64,000 nucleotides of DNA, taken from positions 6,634,001 to 6,698,000 of the forward strand of contig NZ_RJKE01000001.1 in the NCBI RefSeq assembly GCF_003751225.1. Reading direction: 5' to 3'. Below the pieces are notes generated by a model that ran no database searches, was not told the DNA's origin, and worked only from the letters and a program-made list of their open reading frames with translations. The DNA is from Actinocorallia herbida. Its GTDB lineage: Bacteria; Actinomycetota; Actinomycetes; Streptosporangiales; Streptosporangiaceae. Shown in pieces: positions 40,551-48,795 of the stretch (position 1 is its first letter; each line of letters begins with the position of its first letter). Position numbers and translations under genes: made by a program.

Positions 40551-41964
40551 GGCTCCGCGGACCCACGTGCAGGCGCTCGCCGAGTTCGCGGCGGCCTGCC
40601 GCGACGAGGGCGTCCCCGCCGAGGTCGCCCGGGACGTCTCCGAACGCATCCTCGACGTCGTGGGCAACTGCCTCGCCGGCCGTGCCGAGGAAACGGCGGA
40701 AACGGACCCGGGAAACGCCGTCCTCCGCACCGTTTCCCGCTGGGGAACGGGCGGCGCGTCCGAGGTGCTCGGCACCGGCGCGGTCCTGCCAGCGCCCAAC
40801 GCCGCCCTCGTGAACGGCACCTACGCGCACGCGCTGGACTTCGACGACACCCACCTGCCGTCGGTGCTGCACCCGAGCGCGTCGGTCGTGCCCGCGGCCC
40901 TCGCCGTCGCGCAGGAGGTCGGCGCGAGCGGCCGGGACCTGCTGGCCGCCGTCGCGGCGGGCATCGAGATCACCGACCGGCTCGGCATGGCCTCCTACGA
41001 CAAGGGCATCCGCAACTCGGTCTTCTTCGAGCGCGGCCAGCACGCCACGTCGATCTGCGGCACCCTCGGCGCCGCCGCCGCGGCGGCCCTCCTCTACGGA
41101 CTGGACGCCGGCGGCGTCGCCGACGCCGTCGGGATCGCCGCGAGCATGGGCTCGGGCGTCCTGGAGGCCAACCGGACGGGCGGCACGGTCAAGCGGATCC
41201 ACTGCGGCTGGGCGGCCCACGGGGGCGTCGCCGCCGCGGGGTTCGCCGCGGCCGGGGTGACCGGCCCGCCGACCGTCATCGAAGGCAGGTTCGGGTTCTT
41301 CCAGGCGTGGCTGAGCGGCCAGTACGAGGCCGCCGCACTCCTCGAAGGGCTGGGCGAGCGCTGGGAGACCACGCGCACGGTCTACAAGCCCTACCCGACC
41401 AACCACTTCACCCACCCGGCGATCGACTGCGCCCTCGCGCTGCGCGCGCAGGGCCTCGACCCCGCCGACATCACCGCGATCGAGGCGGGCTTCCCCGCAC
41501 CGACGCTCCGCACCGTCGCCGAGCCGCCCGAGGACAAGGCACGGCCGCGTTCGCCCTACCACGGCAAGTTCTCCGGCCCGTTCACCGTCGCGACCGCGCT
41601 GCTCGGCGGAGGCGGTCTCGGCGTCTACCTCGACGACTTCGCCGAGGGCGCGCACGAGGACCCGGCTCGGCTCGCGCTGGCCGCCAAGGTCACGTGCTTC
41701 GCCGACGAGCGGGCCAGCGAGATCTTCCCCAACGCCTTCGCGGCGGTCCTGCGGGTCACCACCCGCGGCGGCGCGGTGCTCGAGCACCGGGTCGACTCCT
41801 CGCGCGGCGGGCCGGGCCACCCCCTGCCCGCGGCGGACCTGCGCGTGAAGTTCCTGCTCAACGCCGCCCGCGCGGTCGGCGAACCCGCGGCCGAGGCGCT
41901 CGCCGCGGCGGTCACCGGGCTCGGCGGCACCCCGCGCGTCGGCCCCCTCACCTCCGGAGACTGA
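40543..41964 (+). CDS. MmgE/PrpD-family protein 2
   Basis: 473 residues with the complete family motif LVNGTYAHALDFDDTHLPSV, a Lys-rich G-T-V-K-R-I-H-C-G-W-A-A-H-G-G segment and V-Y-K-P-Y-P-T-N-H-F-T-H-P. These residues form the active site in methylcitrate dehydratase and cis-aconitate decarboxylase, so this copy looks catalytically intact, unlike the copy at 18408. It probably dehydrates, isomerises or decarboxylates a branched dicarboxylate. GTG start overlaps the cyclase gene. Confidence 0.83.
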   Translation: MPEAPRTHVQALAEFAAACRDEGVPAEVARDVSERILDVVGNCLAGRAEETAETDPGNAVLRTVSRWGTGGASEVLGTGAVLPAPNAALVNGTYAHALDFDDTHLPSVLHPSASVVPAALAVAQEVGASGRDLLAAVAAGIEITDRLGMASYDKGIRNSVFFERGQHATSICGTLGAAAAAALLYGLDAGGVADAVGIAASMGSGVLEANRTGGTVKRIHCGWAAHGGVAAAGFAAAGVTGPPTVIEGRFGFFQAWLSGQYEAAALLEGLGERWETTRTVYKPYPTNHFTHPAIDCALALRAQGLDPADITAIEAGFPAPTLRTVAEPPEDKARPRSPYHGKFSGPFTVATALLGGGGLGVYLDDFAEGAHEDPARLALAAKVTCFADERASEIFPNAFAAVLRVTTRGGAVLEHRVDSSRGGPGHPLPAADLRVKFLLNAARAVGEPAAEALAAAVTGLGGTPRVGPLTSGD

Positions 41965-41966
41965 CC

Positions 41967-42674
41967 ATGGGACCACATCCGTACGGCTGGTGGATCGTCC
42001 TGCACATCGTGCTGTTCGTGTTCTGGCTCGGCGGCGACCTCGGGGTGTACTACTCCAGCAGGTTCGTGCTCAAGCCCGAGCTCGCCCCGGCGTCCCGGGC
42101 GACGGCGCTGAACATCATGAGCGGCCTCGACCTCGGGCCGAAGATCACGCTCGTGCTGTTCCTGCCGTCCGGCGTCACCCTGATGGCGATGGACCCGCAC
42201 GGCGCGAACATCGGCGGCCACGAGATCTTCGTCTGGCCGCTGGTCGTGCTCACCTGGCTCTTCGCGTTCGGCTGGCTCGCCGCGACGATCGTCGACCACC
42301 GGACGCACGGGAGATTCCCGTGGGTGCGCAGGACCGACTGGACGATCCGGATCACGCTGATCCTCGCCCTGTTCGGCACCGCCGCCTACACGTTCTTCGC
42401 CGCTGAGCCGTTCGGCGTCACGACCGAGCCGAAGTGGCTGGCGGGCAAGGTGTTCTTCTACGCGCTGGCGATCGCCTGCGGCCTGGGCATCCGGCTGACG
42501 CTGCGGCCGTTCGGCCCGGCGTTCGGGGCGCTCATGCAGCACGGCAGCACCCCGGAGACCGAGTCGGCGCTGAAGCGCTCGATCGACGGCTGCCTGCCCT
42601 ATGTGTTCGGGATCTGGGGCAGCGTGCTCGTCGCTGCGGTGCTCGGCGTGCTCAAGCCGGGCGCCAACCTCTGA
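41967..42674 (+). CDS. DUF2269-like integral membrane protein
   Basis: 235 residues with about six hydrophobic segments. The first helix has WWIVLHIVLFVFWLGGDLGV, and paired His residues (HIV, IVDHRTHG) recall membrane proteins of the DUF2269/CopD group that may bind heme or metal. It starts 2 nt after the MmgE/PrpD stop and ends the operon before a hairpin. A role in electron transfer or uptake for the pathway is a guess. Confidence 0.6.
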   Translation: MGPHPYGWWIVLHIVLFVFWLGGDLGVYYSSRFVLKPELAPASRATALNIMSGLDLGPKITLVLFLPSGVTLMAMDPHGANIGGHEIFVWPLVVLTWLFAFGWLAATIVDHRTHGRFPWVRRTDWTIRITLILALFGTAAYTFFAAEPFGVTTEPKWLAGKVFFYALAIACGLGIRLTLRPFGPAFGALMQHGSTPETESALKRSIDGCLPYVFGIWGSVLVAAVLGVLKPGANL

Positions 42675-42692
42675 CCGGTGCGCGGAACCGGA

Positions 42693-42727
42693 GGCGCGGC
42701 GGCGCGGGAACTCCCGCCCGCCGCGCC
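42693..42727. terminator. GC-rich hairpin between convergent genes
   Basis: GGCGCGGCGGCGCGGG and CCCGCCCGCCGCGCC pair with one mismatch around an AACT loop, between the DUF2269-like gene and the IclR gene. Confidence 0.55.
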
Positions 42728-42746
42728 GCGGCACGGCAGGTGCGGC

Positions 42747-43556
42747 TCAGTGCTCGGGGAAGCCCAGCTGGGCCGAGACCCGGGAGGCCGCGGCGATGAG
42801 GATCGGCGCGTACTCCCGCATGTGGCCCTTGAAGCGGGTGGCGGGGCCGGAGACGCTGAGGACGGCCAGGACCCGCCCGTCGTGGTCGAAGACCGGGGCG
42901 GCGATGGAGCCGGCGCCCTCCTGGCGCTCACCGAGCGAGGTCGCGTAGCCGCGCCTGCGGATGTTGGCGAGCTCGGCGCGCAGCAGCTCCTCGTCGATGA
43001 TGGTCTTGTCGGTGAGCGCGTTCAGCGGGTGGCGCGAGAGGTACCCGGCGACCTCGGCCTCGTCGAGGAAGGCGAGGAACGCCTTGGAGGAGCTGCCCGC
43101 GTGCAGGGGGTAGGGGATGCCGAGGCTGACCTCCATCCGCAGCTCCTGGTTGGGCACCGCCTGGTCGACGTACATCCGGGTGTCGCCGCGGCGCACCGAG
43201 AGCGTCGCGGTCTCGCCGGTCTGCCGCGACAGGAGCCGCAGCTCGGGCCCGACCATCGCGCGCAGGTCCATCCGCGCCATGTAGGCGCGGCCCAGCGAGA
43301 TGGCGGCGTGGCCGAGCGCGTACCGGCGGGTCACCGGGTCGACGGTGATGAGCTCCTTGCTGCGCAGGGCGGTGAGGATGCGGTGGACCGCGGCCTTGGT
43401 GAGGCCCAGCTCCGTCGCGATCTCGGTGACCCCAAGGTCGGGCCGGGTGCTGCGCCCGAAGAGCAGCAGCACGTCCATCGCCCGCTCCACGGCGGCGATG
43501 GAGCGGCTCTGGCCGCTTTCGGGCTCCTCGCCGGTCTTAGACGCGGTCCTCGGCAC
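42747..43556 (-). CDS. IclR-family regulator, likely master regulator of the catabolic genes
   Basis: 269 residues. The N-terminal winged helix has VTEIATELGLTKAAVHRILTAL; the ligand-binding domain has G-S-S-S-K-A-F-L-A-F and the C-terminal G-A-G-S-I-A-A-P-V-F-D-H-D-G segment of IclR proteins. IclR regulators such as PobR and PcaU control aromatic catabolism and bind three-part sites (a palindrome plus a third repeat), the same design as the operators here. The GTG start follows GAGGAGG. Operators lie on both sides of its promoter region, opposite the flavin reductase gene. Confidence 0.85.
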   Translation of the reverse strand: MPRTASKTGEEPESGQSRSIAAVERAMDVLLLFGRSTRPDLGVTEIATELGLTKAAVHRILTALRSKELITVDPVTRRYALGHAAISLGRAYMARMDLRAMVGPELRLLSRQTGETATLSVRRGDTRMYVDQAVPNQELRMEVSLGIPYPLHAGSSSKAFLAFLDEAEVAGYLSRHPLNALTDKTIIDEELLRAELANIRRRGYATSLGERQEGAGSIAAPVFDHDGRVLAVLSVSGPATRFKGHMREYAPILIAAASRVSAQLGFPEH

Positions 43557-43605
43557 GGTTCAACTCCTCCTCAGAAGATCCGACGGAGGCAGTGTAGGCC
43601 AGAAC

Positions 43606-43622
43606 GTTTCCTTATGGGAAAC
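43606..43622. promoter_or_regulatory. Catabolic operator, copy 5a, at the IclR promoter
   Basis: GTTTC-N7-GAAAC (43606-43610, 43618-43622), with another GAAAC at 43630. These half-sites are about 50 bp upstream of the IclR start, suggesting autorepression. Confidence 0.6.
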
Positions 43623-43671
43623 GTCACGGGAAACGCGTTGACACCCACTCGCCAGCGTTGTTACCTTCTGC

Positions 43672-43696
43672 GGGACAGTGTTTCCATAAGCGAAAC
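43672..43696. promoter_or_regulatory. Catabolic operator, copy 5b, at the monooxygenase promoter
   Basis: GGGACAGTGTTTC (left arm with two changes), N7, GAAAC (43692-43696), 14 bp before the GTG of the flavin reductase fusion. Confidence 0.65.
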
Positions 43697-43709
43697 GAGG
43701 GGGGCTCAG

Positions 43710-44933
43710 GTGGCGGTCGACGCCGAGACCTTCAGATCCGTGCTCGGCCAGTGGCCCACCGGCGTGGTCCTGGTGACCACGACGGCCGGTGAGACCTGGC
43801 ACGGCATGACGGCCAGCTCGTTCTCCAGCGTGAGCCTCGATCCGCCGCTCGTCCTGGTGTGCCTGGACAAGGGCCTGTACAGCCATCGGCTCATCTCCGA
43901 GAGCGGGCTGTTCGGCATCAGCATCCTCGGCCGCGACCAGGCGCACCTCGGGCAGGCGTTCGCCGGGCGGGCCGCCCCGCAGGAGCGGTTCGCGGGCCAC
44001 GACTGGGCGACCGCCGTCACCGGCGCGCCCGTGCTGGCCAACGCGCTGGGCTGGCTGGACTGCCGGGTGGCGCACGCCTACGCGGGCGGCGACCACACCA
44101 TCTTCGTCGGCGAGGTGCTGGCCGCCGAGACGCCGCGCACGACGGGCCCGCTGCTCTTCCACTCCCGGTCGTGGGGCCAGCTCGCCGACCCGCTGCCCGC
44201 CGAGATCGGCCTCGCCGACACCGGCCTGGCCGCGGCGCTGGAACGGCGCGGGCTCCCGTCGGCGAAGCTGCTGCGGGCCGTCCGCGAGGCGGGCCTGCGC
44301 ACCAGGGTCGGCCCGGCCGACCCCGACACCTCCGCGGCCTCCGCGCTGGTGGACGGCGCGGTCCTCACCGACGACCTGGACGCCTCCGCCGTGCTCCCCG
44401 ACGCCGCGACCGTCGAGTTCCTGTTCCGGGACGCCGACGGCGCGGGCCGGCTGGTGAGCGCCGCGCGGGCCAAGGGCGCCCAGTCCGTCGGCCGCGTCCA
44501 GGACGCCTTCGCCCCGGACCGCCGTGACACCGCGGTCGAGGCGGTGGCCGCGCTCGTCGCCGCGGGCTGCGACGAGATCGCCCTCGACGAGGGCGGCGAA
44601 CCCGCCTCACCGCTGAACCTCCGCGAACTGCTCCGCGACGCCGTCACCGTGGCAGGTGACGTGCCCGTGCGGGTGCGGCTCGCCGAACACGCCGGGCTCG
44701 GCCTGGCCAACGCGCTCACCGCCATGAAAAGCGGAGTGCGCCACTTCGACGTCACTCTCGGCGGACTCGACGACGGCCTGTGCGCCATCGACGTGCTCTT
44801 CCTCGCGACCCGGTTGGACGTGGCGAGCGCCGCCGACCGGGAAGCCCTGGTCGCGGCAGCGGCCGAACTGGAGACGGCGTGCGGGTCACCCCTGCCCGGC
44901 CGTACCTATCGACTCGGAAGGACCTCCTCATGA
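43710..44933 (+). CDS. Flavin reductase fused to an HMGL-like TIM-barrel domain
   Basis: 407 residues. Residues 1-160 are a flavin reductase of the HpaC/HsaB split-barrel type (FRSVLGQWPTGVVLVTT, G-M-T-A-S-S-F-S-S-V-S-L-D-P-P-L-V). After a linker, about 250-400 resemble the C-terminal half of an HMG-CoA-lyase/isopropylmalate-synthase barrel (L-A-E-H-A-G-L-G-L-A-N-A-L-T-A-M-K-S-G-V with G-G-L-D-D-G). The H-x-H metal motif is not seen, so the second domain may be non-catalytic. GTG 43710. It overlaps the monooxygenase gene by 4 bp and should supply it with reduced flavin. Confidence 0.72.
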   Translation: MAVDAETFRSVLGQWPTGVVLVTTTAGETWHGMTASSFSSVSLDPPLVLVCLDKGLYSHRLISESGLFGISILGRDQAHLGQAFAGRAAPQERFAGHDWATAVTGAPVLANALGWLDCRVAHAYAGGDHTIFVGEVLAAETPRTTGPLLFHSRSWGQLADPLPAEIGLADTGLAAALERRGLPSAKLLRAVREAGLRTRVGPADPDTSAASALVDGAVLTDDLDASAVLPDAATVEFLFRDADGAGRLVSAARAKGAQSVGRVQDAFAPDRRDTAVEAVAALVAAGCDEIALDEGGEPASPLNLRELLRDAVTVAGDVPVRVRLAEHAGLGLANALTAMKSGVRHFDVTLGGLDDGLCAIDVLFLATRLDVASAADREALVAAAAELETACGSPLPGRTYRLGRTSS

Positions 44934-46198
44934 CACTCATCGCCGAAAGGCTGCTCACCACTCTCACCGAGGCCGAGAAGGCCCGGATGGAGAAGGTGGA
45001 GAGCGTGCTGCCCGCGCTGCGCGAGGCCGCGGCGAAGGCCGACGAGACGGGCGAGTTCCCGATCGGCCACATCGCGCTCATGCGCGAGGCGGGCATCCTC
45101 GGGCTCATCGTGCCCGAAGAGTTCGGCGGGCTCGGCGGCGGCCTGCGCGACCTCGCCGGGGCCACCTTCACGCTCGGCTCGGCCTGCCCGTCGACGGCGC
45201 TGGCCTACTTCTTCCACAACACCAGCGCGTCGCGCGGCCTGCTCCCGCTGGAGGCCATCGAGGCCGGGCTGTTCTCCGAAGAGGAGAACCCGGTCGTCGA
45301 GGCGTTCGCCAAGAAGGTCCTCACCCTGATGGCGGGCGGCACCTGGCTGGCGAACTTCGCCAGCGAGGAGGTCAAGAGCTCCAGCGCCAACATCGCCATC
45401 GCCACCACGGCCGAGCCGGTCGAGGGCGGCTGGAAGCTGAACGGCGTGAAGTCGTTCGGCTGCGCCACCGGCGTCGCCGACATCTACCTGGTGACGGCGA
45501 AGATCGCGGGCACCACCGACGCGAACGGCCTGTCGCTGTTCCTGGTCAAGCGCGAGTCCCCCGGCGTCGCCTCCCGCGACAAGTGGAACGGCCTGGGCAT
45601 GCGCGCGTCGGCCAACGACGGCATCACCCTCACCGACGTGTTCGTCGCCGCGGAGGACGCGCTGACCGTCCCCGGCTCGTTCGTGAAGATGCTCCAGATG
45701 AGCCGCGGCAGCTTCGTCGGCAACCAGCTCGCGATCATGGCGAACTACCTCGGCGCGGCCCAGGGCGTCTACGACTACGCGCTGGAGCGGCTGACCAGCA
45801 AGCGCTTCGCCGACTCCGGCAAGTCCATCGCCAGCTCCCCCATGCACCAGGTGATCATCGGCGAGATGACCGAGCGCCTGGAGACCGCCTACCACTGGCT
45901 GCGCCGCCAGCTGGAGCTGGAGACCTCCGAGCCGCCGCTGCTGCCCAAGGCCGACGTGTACCGTCAGTGGCGCATGGCCAAGGGCAGCATCTCCGAGGCC
46001 TGCTTCGATGTCGTCGTCGGCGCGTTCAAGGCCTGCGGCACCTCCGCCGCCACCATGGACGGCGTGATCGGCCGCGGCCTGCGCGACCTGTCGATGGCGC
46101 TGGTCATGACGTTCCCGCCCGAGCGGGGCAGGCTGGAGGCCGCTTCGATGATCACCGACGACCGCGAGAACGAGCTGTTCGCGAGCGTGAACAAGTGA
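44930..46198 (+). CDS. Acyl-CoA-dehydrogenase-fold flavin-dependent monooxygenase
   Basis: 422 residues with the acyl-CoA dehydrogenase fold: GILGLIVPEEFGGLGGG, G-W-K-L-N-G-V-K-S-F-G-C-A-T-G and a C-terminal helical bundle. The catalytic Glu of true dehydrogenases is not evident, and a flavin reductase gene is directly coupled, so a two-component monooxygenase like HsaA, DszC or HpaB is the better reading. It would hydroxylate an aromatic, heterocyclic or sulfur-bearing intermediate using FMNH2 or FADH2 and O2. Confidence 0.75.
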   Translation: MTLIAERLLTTLTEAEKARMEKVESVLPALREAAAKADETGEFPIGHIALMREAGILGLIVPEEFGGLGGGLRDLAGATFTLGSACPSTALAYFFHNTSASRGLLPLEAIEAGLFSEEENPVVEAFAKKVLTLMAGGTWLANFASEEVKSSSANIAIATTAEPVEGGWKLNGVKSFGCATGVADIYLVTAKIAGTTDANGLSLFLVKRESPGVASRDKWNGLGMRASANDGITLTDVFVAAEDALTVPGSFVKMLQMSRGSFVGNQLAIMANYLGAAQGVYDYALERLTSKRFADSGKSIASSPMHQVIIGEMTERLETAYHWLRRQLELETSEPPLLPKADVYRQWRMAKGSISEACFDVVVGAFKACGTSAATMDGVIGRGLRDLSMALVMTFPPERGRLEAASMITDDRENELFASVNK

Positions 46199-47652
46199 CC
46201 CCGGCCCCCCTGCGCGACCTCGTCGCCGGACGGTGGCGGGACGCCGAGGTCGAACTCGCCCTCGTCCGGGAGAACCCGCTCACCGGTGAGGCGCTGGGCC
46301 CCGCCCTCGCCACCTCCCCCGCGCGGGTGGAGGAGGCCCTGGCGGCGGCCGACGCCGTCCAGGACGCCTGGGCCGCGACCACGCCCGAGGAGCGCGCGAG
46401 CGCCCTGGAGGCCGTCGCCGCCGCGCTGGAGCCGCGCGTCGCGGAGATCGCGGCGCTGGAGTCCTTCGCGACCGGCGTCCCGATCCGGCAGACCCTGCCG
46501 CTCGGCATGATCATCACCGGCTCGTTCCTGCTCGCCGCGGGCCAGCTCCGCGAAGGCTGGCTGACCCGCGGCCTCCGGCGTGAGGACGGCCGCGAGACCG
46601 AGGTGCTGCTGCTGCCGTGGGGGCCGGCGCTGTGCCTGACCCCGTGGAACGCGCCCGCGCCGATGGGCGCGCACAAGGTCGCCAACGCGCTCGCCGCCGG
46701 CTGCCCCGCGATCCTCAAGGCCAGCGAGTTCGTGCCCTACGGCAGCCAGCTCATGGCCGAGGTCATCGACGGCGCCCTGCGTGCGGCGGGCGTCCCGGAC
46801 GGGGTGTTCCAGTTCGTCCAGGGCGACGCCTCGGTCGGCGGGAGGCTCACCCTCGACCCGCGGATCCGCGCGGTGTCGTTCACCGGCGGCGCCAAGGGCG
46901 GCGCCGCGGTGGCCGCGGCGTGCGGCGCGGGCGTGAAGCCGGTCCAGCTGGAGCTGGGCGGCAACAACCCGCTCATCATCCTGCCCGGCACCGACACCGC
47001 GACCGCCGCCCGCGCGGCGGTCGACCTGCTGACCACCCTGAACGGCCAGTGGTGCCGCGCGCTGGGCAGGCTCATCGTCCCGGCCGACGACCACGACGCG
47101 ATCGTGTCCGCCGTGCTCGACCGGCTGGCGACGCTCAAGCCGGGCGACCCGCTGGACGAGGCGACGGACTTCGGGCCGCTCGTCCACTCCGCGCACCGCG
47201 GCACCGTCGAGGCCCAACGCGCGGCGCTCGGCGGCACCGTGCACACCGCGCTCAAGGTGGCCGAAGAAGGCAACTTCCTGTCTCCCGCGCTCGTCACCGG
47301 GGTGCCCGCCGACCAGGCCGTGGAGGAGATCTTCGGCCCGGTCGCGACGGTCCACGCCTACGGGACGGTCGAGGAGGCCCTCGCCCTCGCCAACGGCACC
47401 TCCTACGGGCTCGAGGCCTACGTGTTCGGGCCCGACGAGGAGGCCGCCCTGGCCGTCGCGCGGAAGGTCCGGGCGGGCGAGGTGAAGGTGAACGGCTCGA
47501 GCATCATGAGCCTCCACCTGTTCGCCCCGCGCCCCGCCTGGGGCCGGTCGGGCCTGGGCGAGGAGGGCACCGCCGAGACGCTGCGGTTCTTCACCAACCC
47601 CCGGGTCGTCGGCGCCGAGGGCGGCTTCGCGCTGCACTCCCGGGAGGCGTGA
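46195..47652 (+). CDS. Aldehyde dehydrogenase 1
   Basis: 485 residues. Cofactor segment LTPWNAPAPMGAHKVANAL, the general base Glu in LELGGNNP and the nucleophile Cys in LNGQWCRALGRL are all present, so the enzyme should oxidise an aldehyde with NAD(P). The N-terminal third is divergent from betaine-aldehyde types. GTG 46195 overlaps the upstream stop (GTGA), which makes it co-translated with the monooxygenase. Confidence 0.85.
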   Translation: MTPAPLRDLVAGRWRDAEVELALVRENPLTGEALGPALATSPARVEEALAAADAVQDAWAATTPEERASALEAVAAALEPRVAEIAALESFATGVPIRQTLPLGMIITGSFLLAAGQLREGWLTRGLRREDGRETEVLLLPWGPALCLTPWNAPAPMGAHKVANALAAGCPAILKASEFVPYGSQLMAEVIDGALRAAGVPDGVFQFVQGDASVGGRLTLDPRIRAVSFTGGAKGGAAVAAACGAGVKPVQLELGGNNPLIILPGTDTATAARAAVDLLTTLNGQWCRALGRLIVPADDHDAIVSAVLDRLATLKPGDPLDEATDFGPLVHSAHRGTVEAQRAALGGTVHTALKVAEEGNFLSPALVTGVPADQAVEEIFGPVATVHAYGTVEEALALANGTSYGLEAYVFGPDEEAALAVARKVRAGEVKVNGSSIMSLHLFAPRPAWGRSGLGEEGTAETLRFFTNPRVVGAEGGFALHSREA

Positions 47653-48779
47653 TGCGCGTCGTCGTCGCCGGGGCGGGGCCCGTCGGGCTCACCGCCGCCG
47701 TCGGGCTGGCCCGCCGCGGGTTCGCGGTGACCGTCCTGGAGGCGGGGCCGGATCTCGCGGGCGAGTCCCGCGCCTCCACCTACCACCCGCCGACGCTGGA
47801 GATGCTCGCCGACCTCGGCGCGCTCGACCGGCTGATGGCGCGCGGCCTGGTGTCGCACACGTTCCAGTACCGGGAGCGGCGCGGCGGCGTCGTCGCGGAG
47901 CTCGATCTGCGCCTGCTCGCCGACGACACCCCGTACCCGTACCGGGTGCAGTGCGAGCAGAGCAAGCTCACCCCGATCCTCCTGGACCTGCTCCGCGAGG
48001 AAGGCGGCGAGGTCGTCTTCGACGCCCCCGTCGTCGACGTCGCGCAGGATGCCGAGACGGCGACGGCGATCACCGCCGACGGCACCCGGTACACCGGCGA
48101 CTGGCTCATCGGGGCCGACGGAGCCGGCTCGCGCGTCCGCAAGGCGCTGAACGTCCCCTTCGAGGGGATCACCTACCCCGAGCGGTTCCTCGTCGCCTCC
48201 ACAGAGGAGGACCTCGAGGCGCTCATCCCGGGCATCGCCGCGGTGAACTACGTGTTCGACCCGGAGGAGTGGCTGGTCCTGCTCCGCACGCCGGACCACT
48301 GGCGGGTGCTGTTCCCCACGCCCGAGGACACCCCGGACGAGATGGAGCTGGCCCGGCTGCCCGAGCGGCTGCGGGGCGTCGCCGACACCGAGTGGAAGGT
48401 CGCCCACTCGACCCTCTACCGGGTCCACCAGCGCGTCGCCGCCGACTTCCGGACCGGCCGCGCCGTCCTCATCGGCGACGCCGCCCACGTCAACAACCCC
48501 CTGGGCGGCATGGGCCTCAACAGCGGCGTCCACGACGCGGTCGCGGTCTCCGCCGCCCTCGGCGACGTGTCGGCCCTGGACGCCGCGTGCGCGAAGCGCC
48601 GCGACGTGGCCCGGTCGTACGTGCAGAAGATCACCCACTCCAACTGGGAGCAGCTGCGCAATCCCGAGGCCCACAAGGCGGGCCTCCGGGAGCTCGCGGC
48701 CGACCCCGTGCGCGCCCGCGCCCACCTGCTGCGCACCTCCATGATCGCCTCCCTGCGCCCTGTCGGAGGCGCGGTATGA
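47652..48779 (+). CDS. FAD-dependent aromatic hydroxylase (PHBH-like)
   Basis: 375 residues of the group A flavoprotein monooxygenases. The dinucleotide motif is VVVAGAGPVGLTAAVGLARRG, cut here at G-x-G-x-x-G; the second is D-W-L-I-G-A-D-G-A-G-S-R-V-R, and the FAD ribityl motif is VLIGDAAHVNNPLGGMGLN. It hydroxylates a phenolic or related ring with NAD(P)H and O2. It is shorter than most phenol hydroxylases and lacks the thioredoxin-like C terminus. It starts at the TGATG junction with the aldehyde dehydrogenase. Confidence 0.85.
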   Translation: MRVVVAGAGPVGLTAAVGLARRGFAVTVLEAGPDLAGESRASTYHPPTLEMLADLGALDRLMARGLVSHTFQYRERRGGVVAELDLRLLADDTPYPYRVQCEQSKLTPILLDLLREEGGEVVFDAPVVDVAQDAETATAITADGTRYTGDWLIGADGAGSRVRKALNVPFEGITYPERFLVASTEEDLEALIPGIAAVNYVFDPEEWLVLLRTPDHWRVLFPTPEDTPDEMELARLPERLRGVADTEWKVAHSTLYRVHQRVAADFRTGRAVLIGDAAHVNNPLGGMGLNSGVHDAVAVSAALGDVSALDAACAKRRDVARSYVQKITHSNWEQLRNPEAHKAGLRELAADPVRARAHLLRTSMIASLRPVGGAV

Positions 48780-48795
48780 CCGACCGGAGGAAGCG

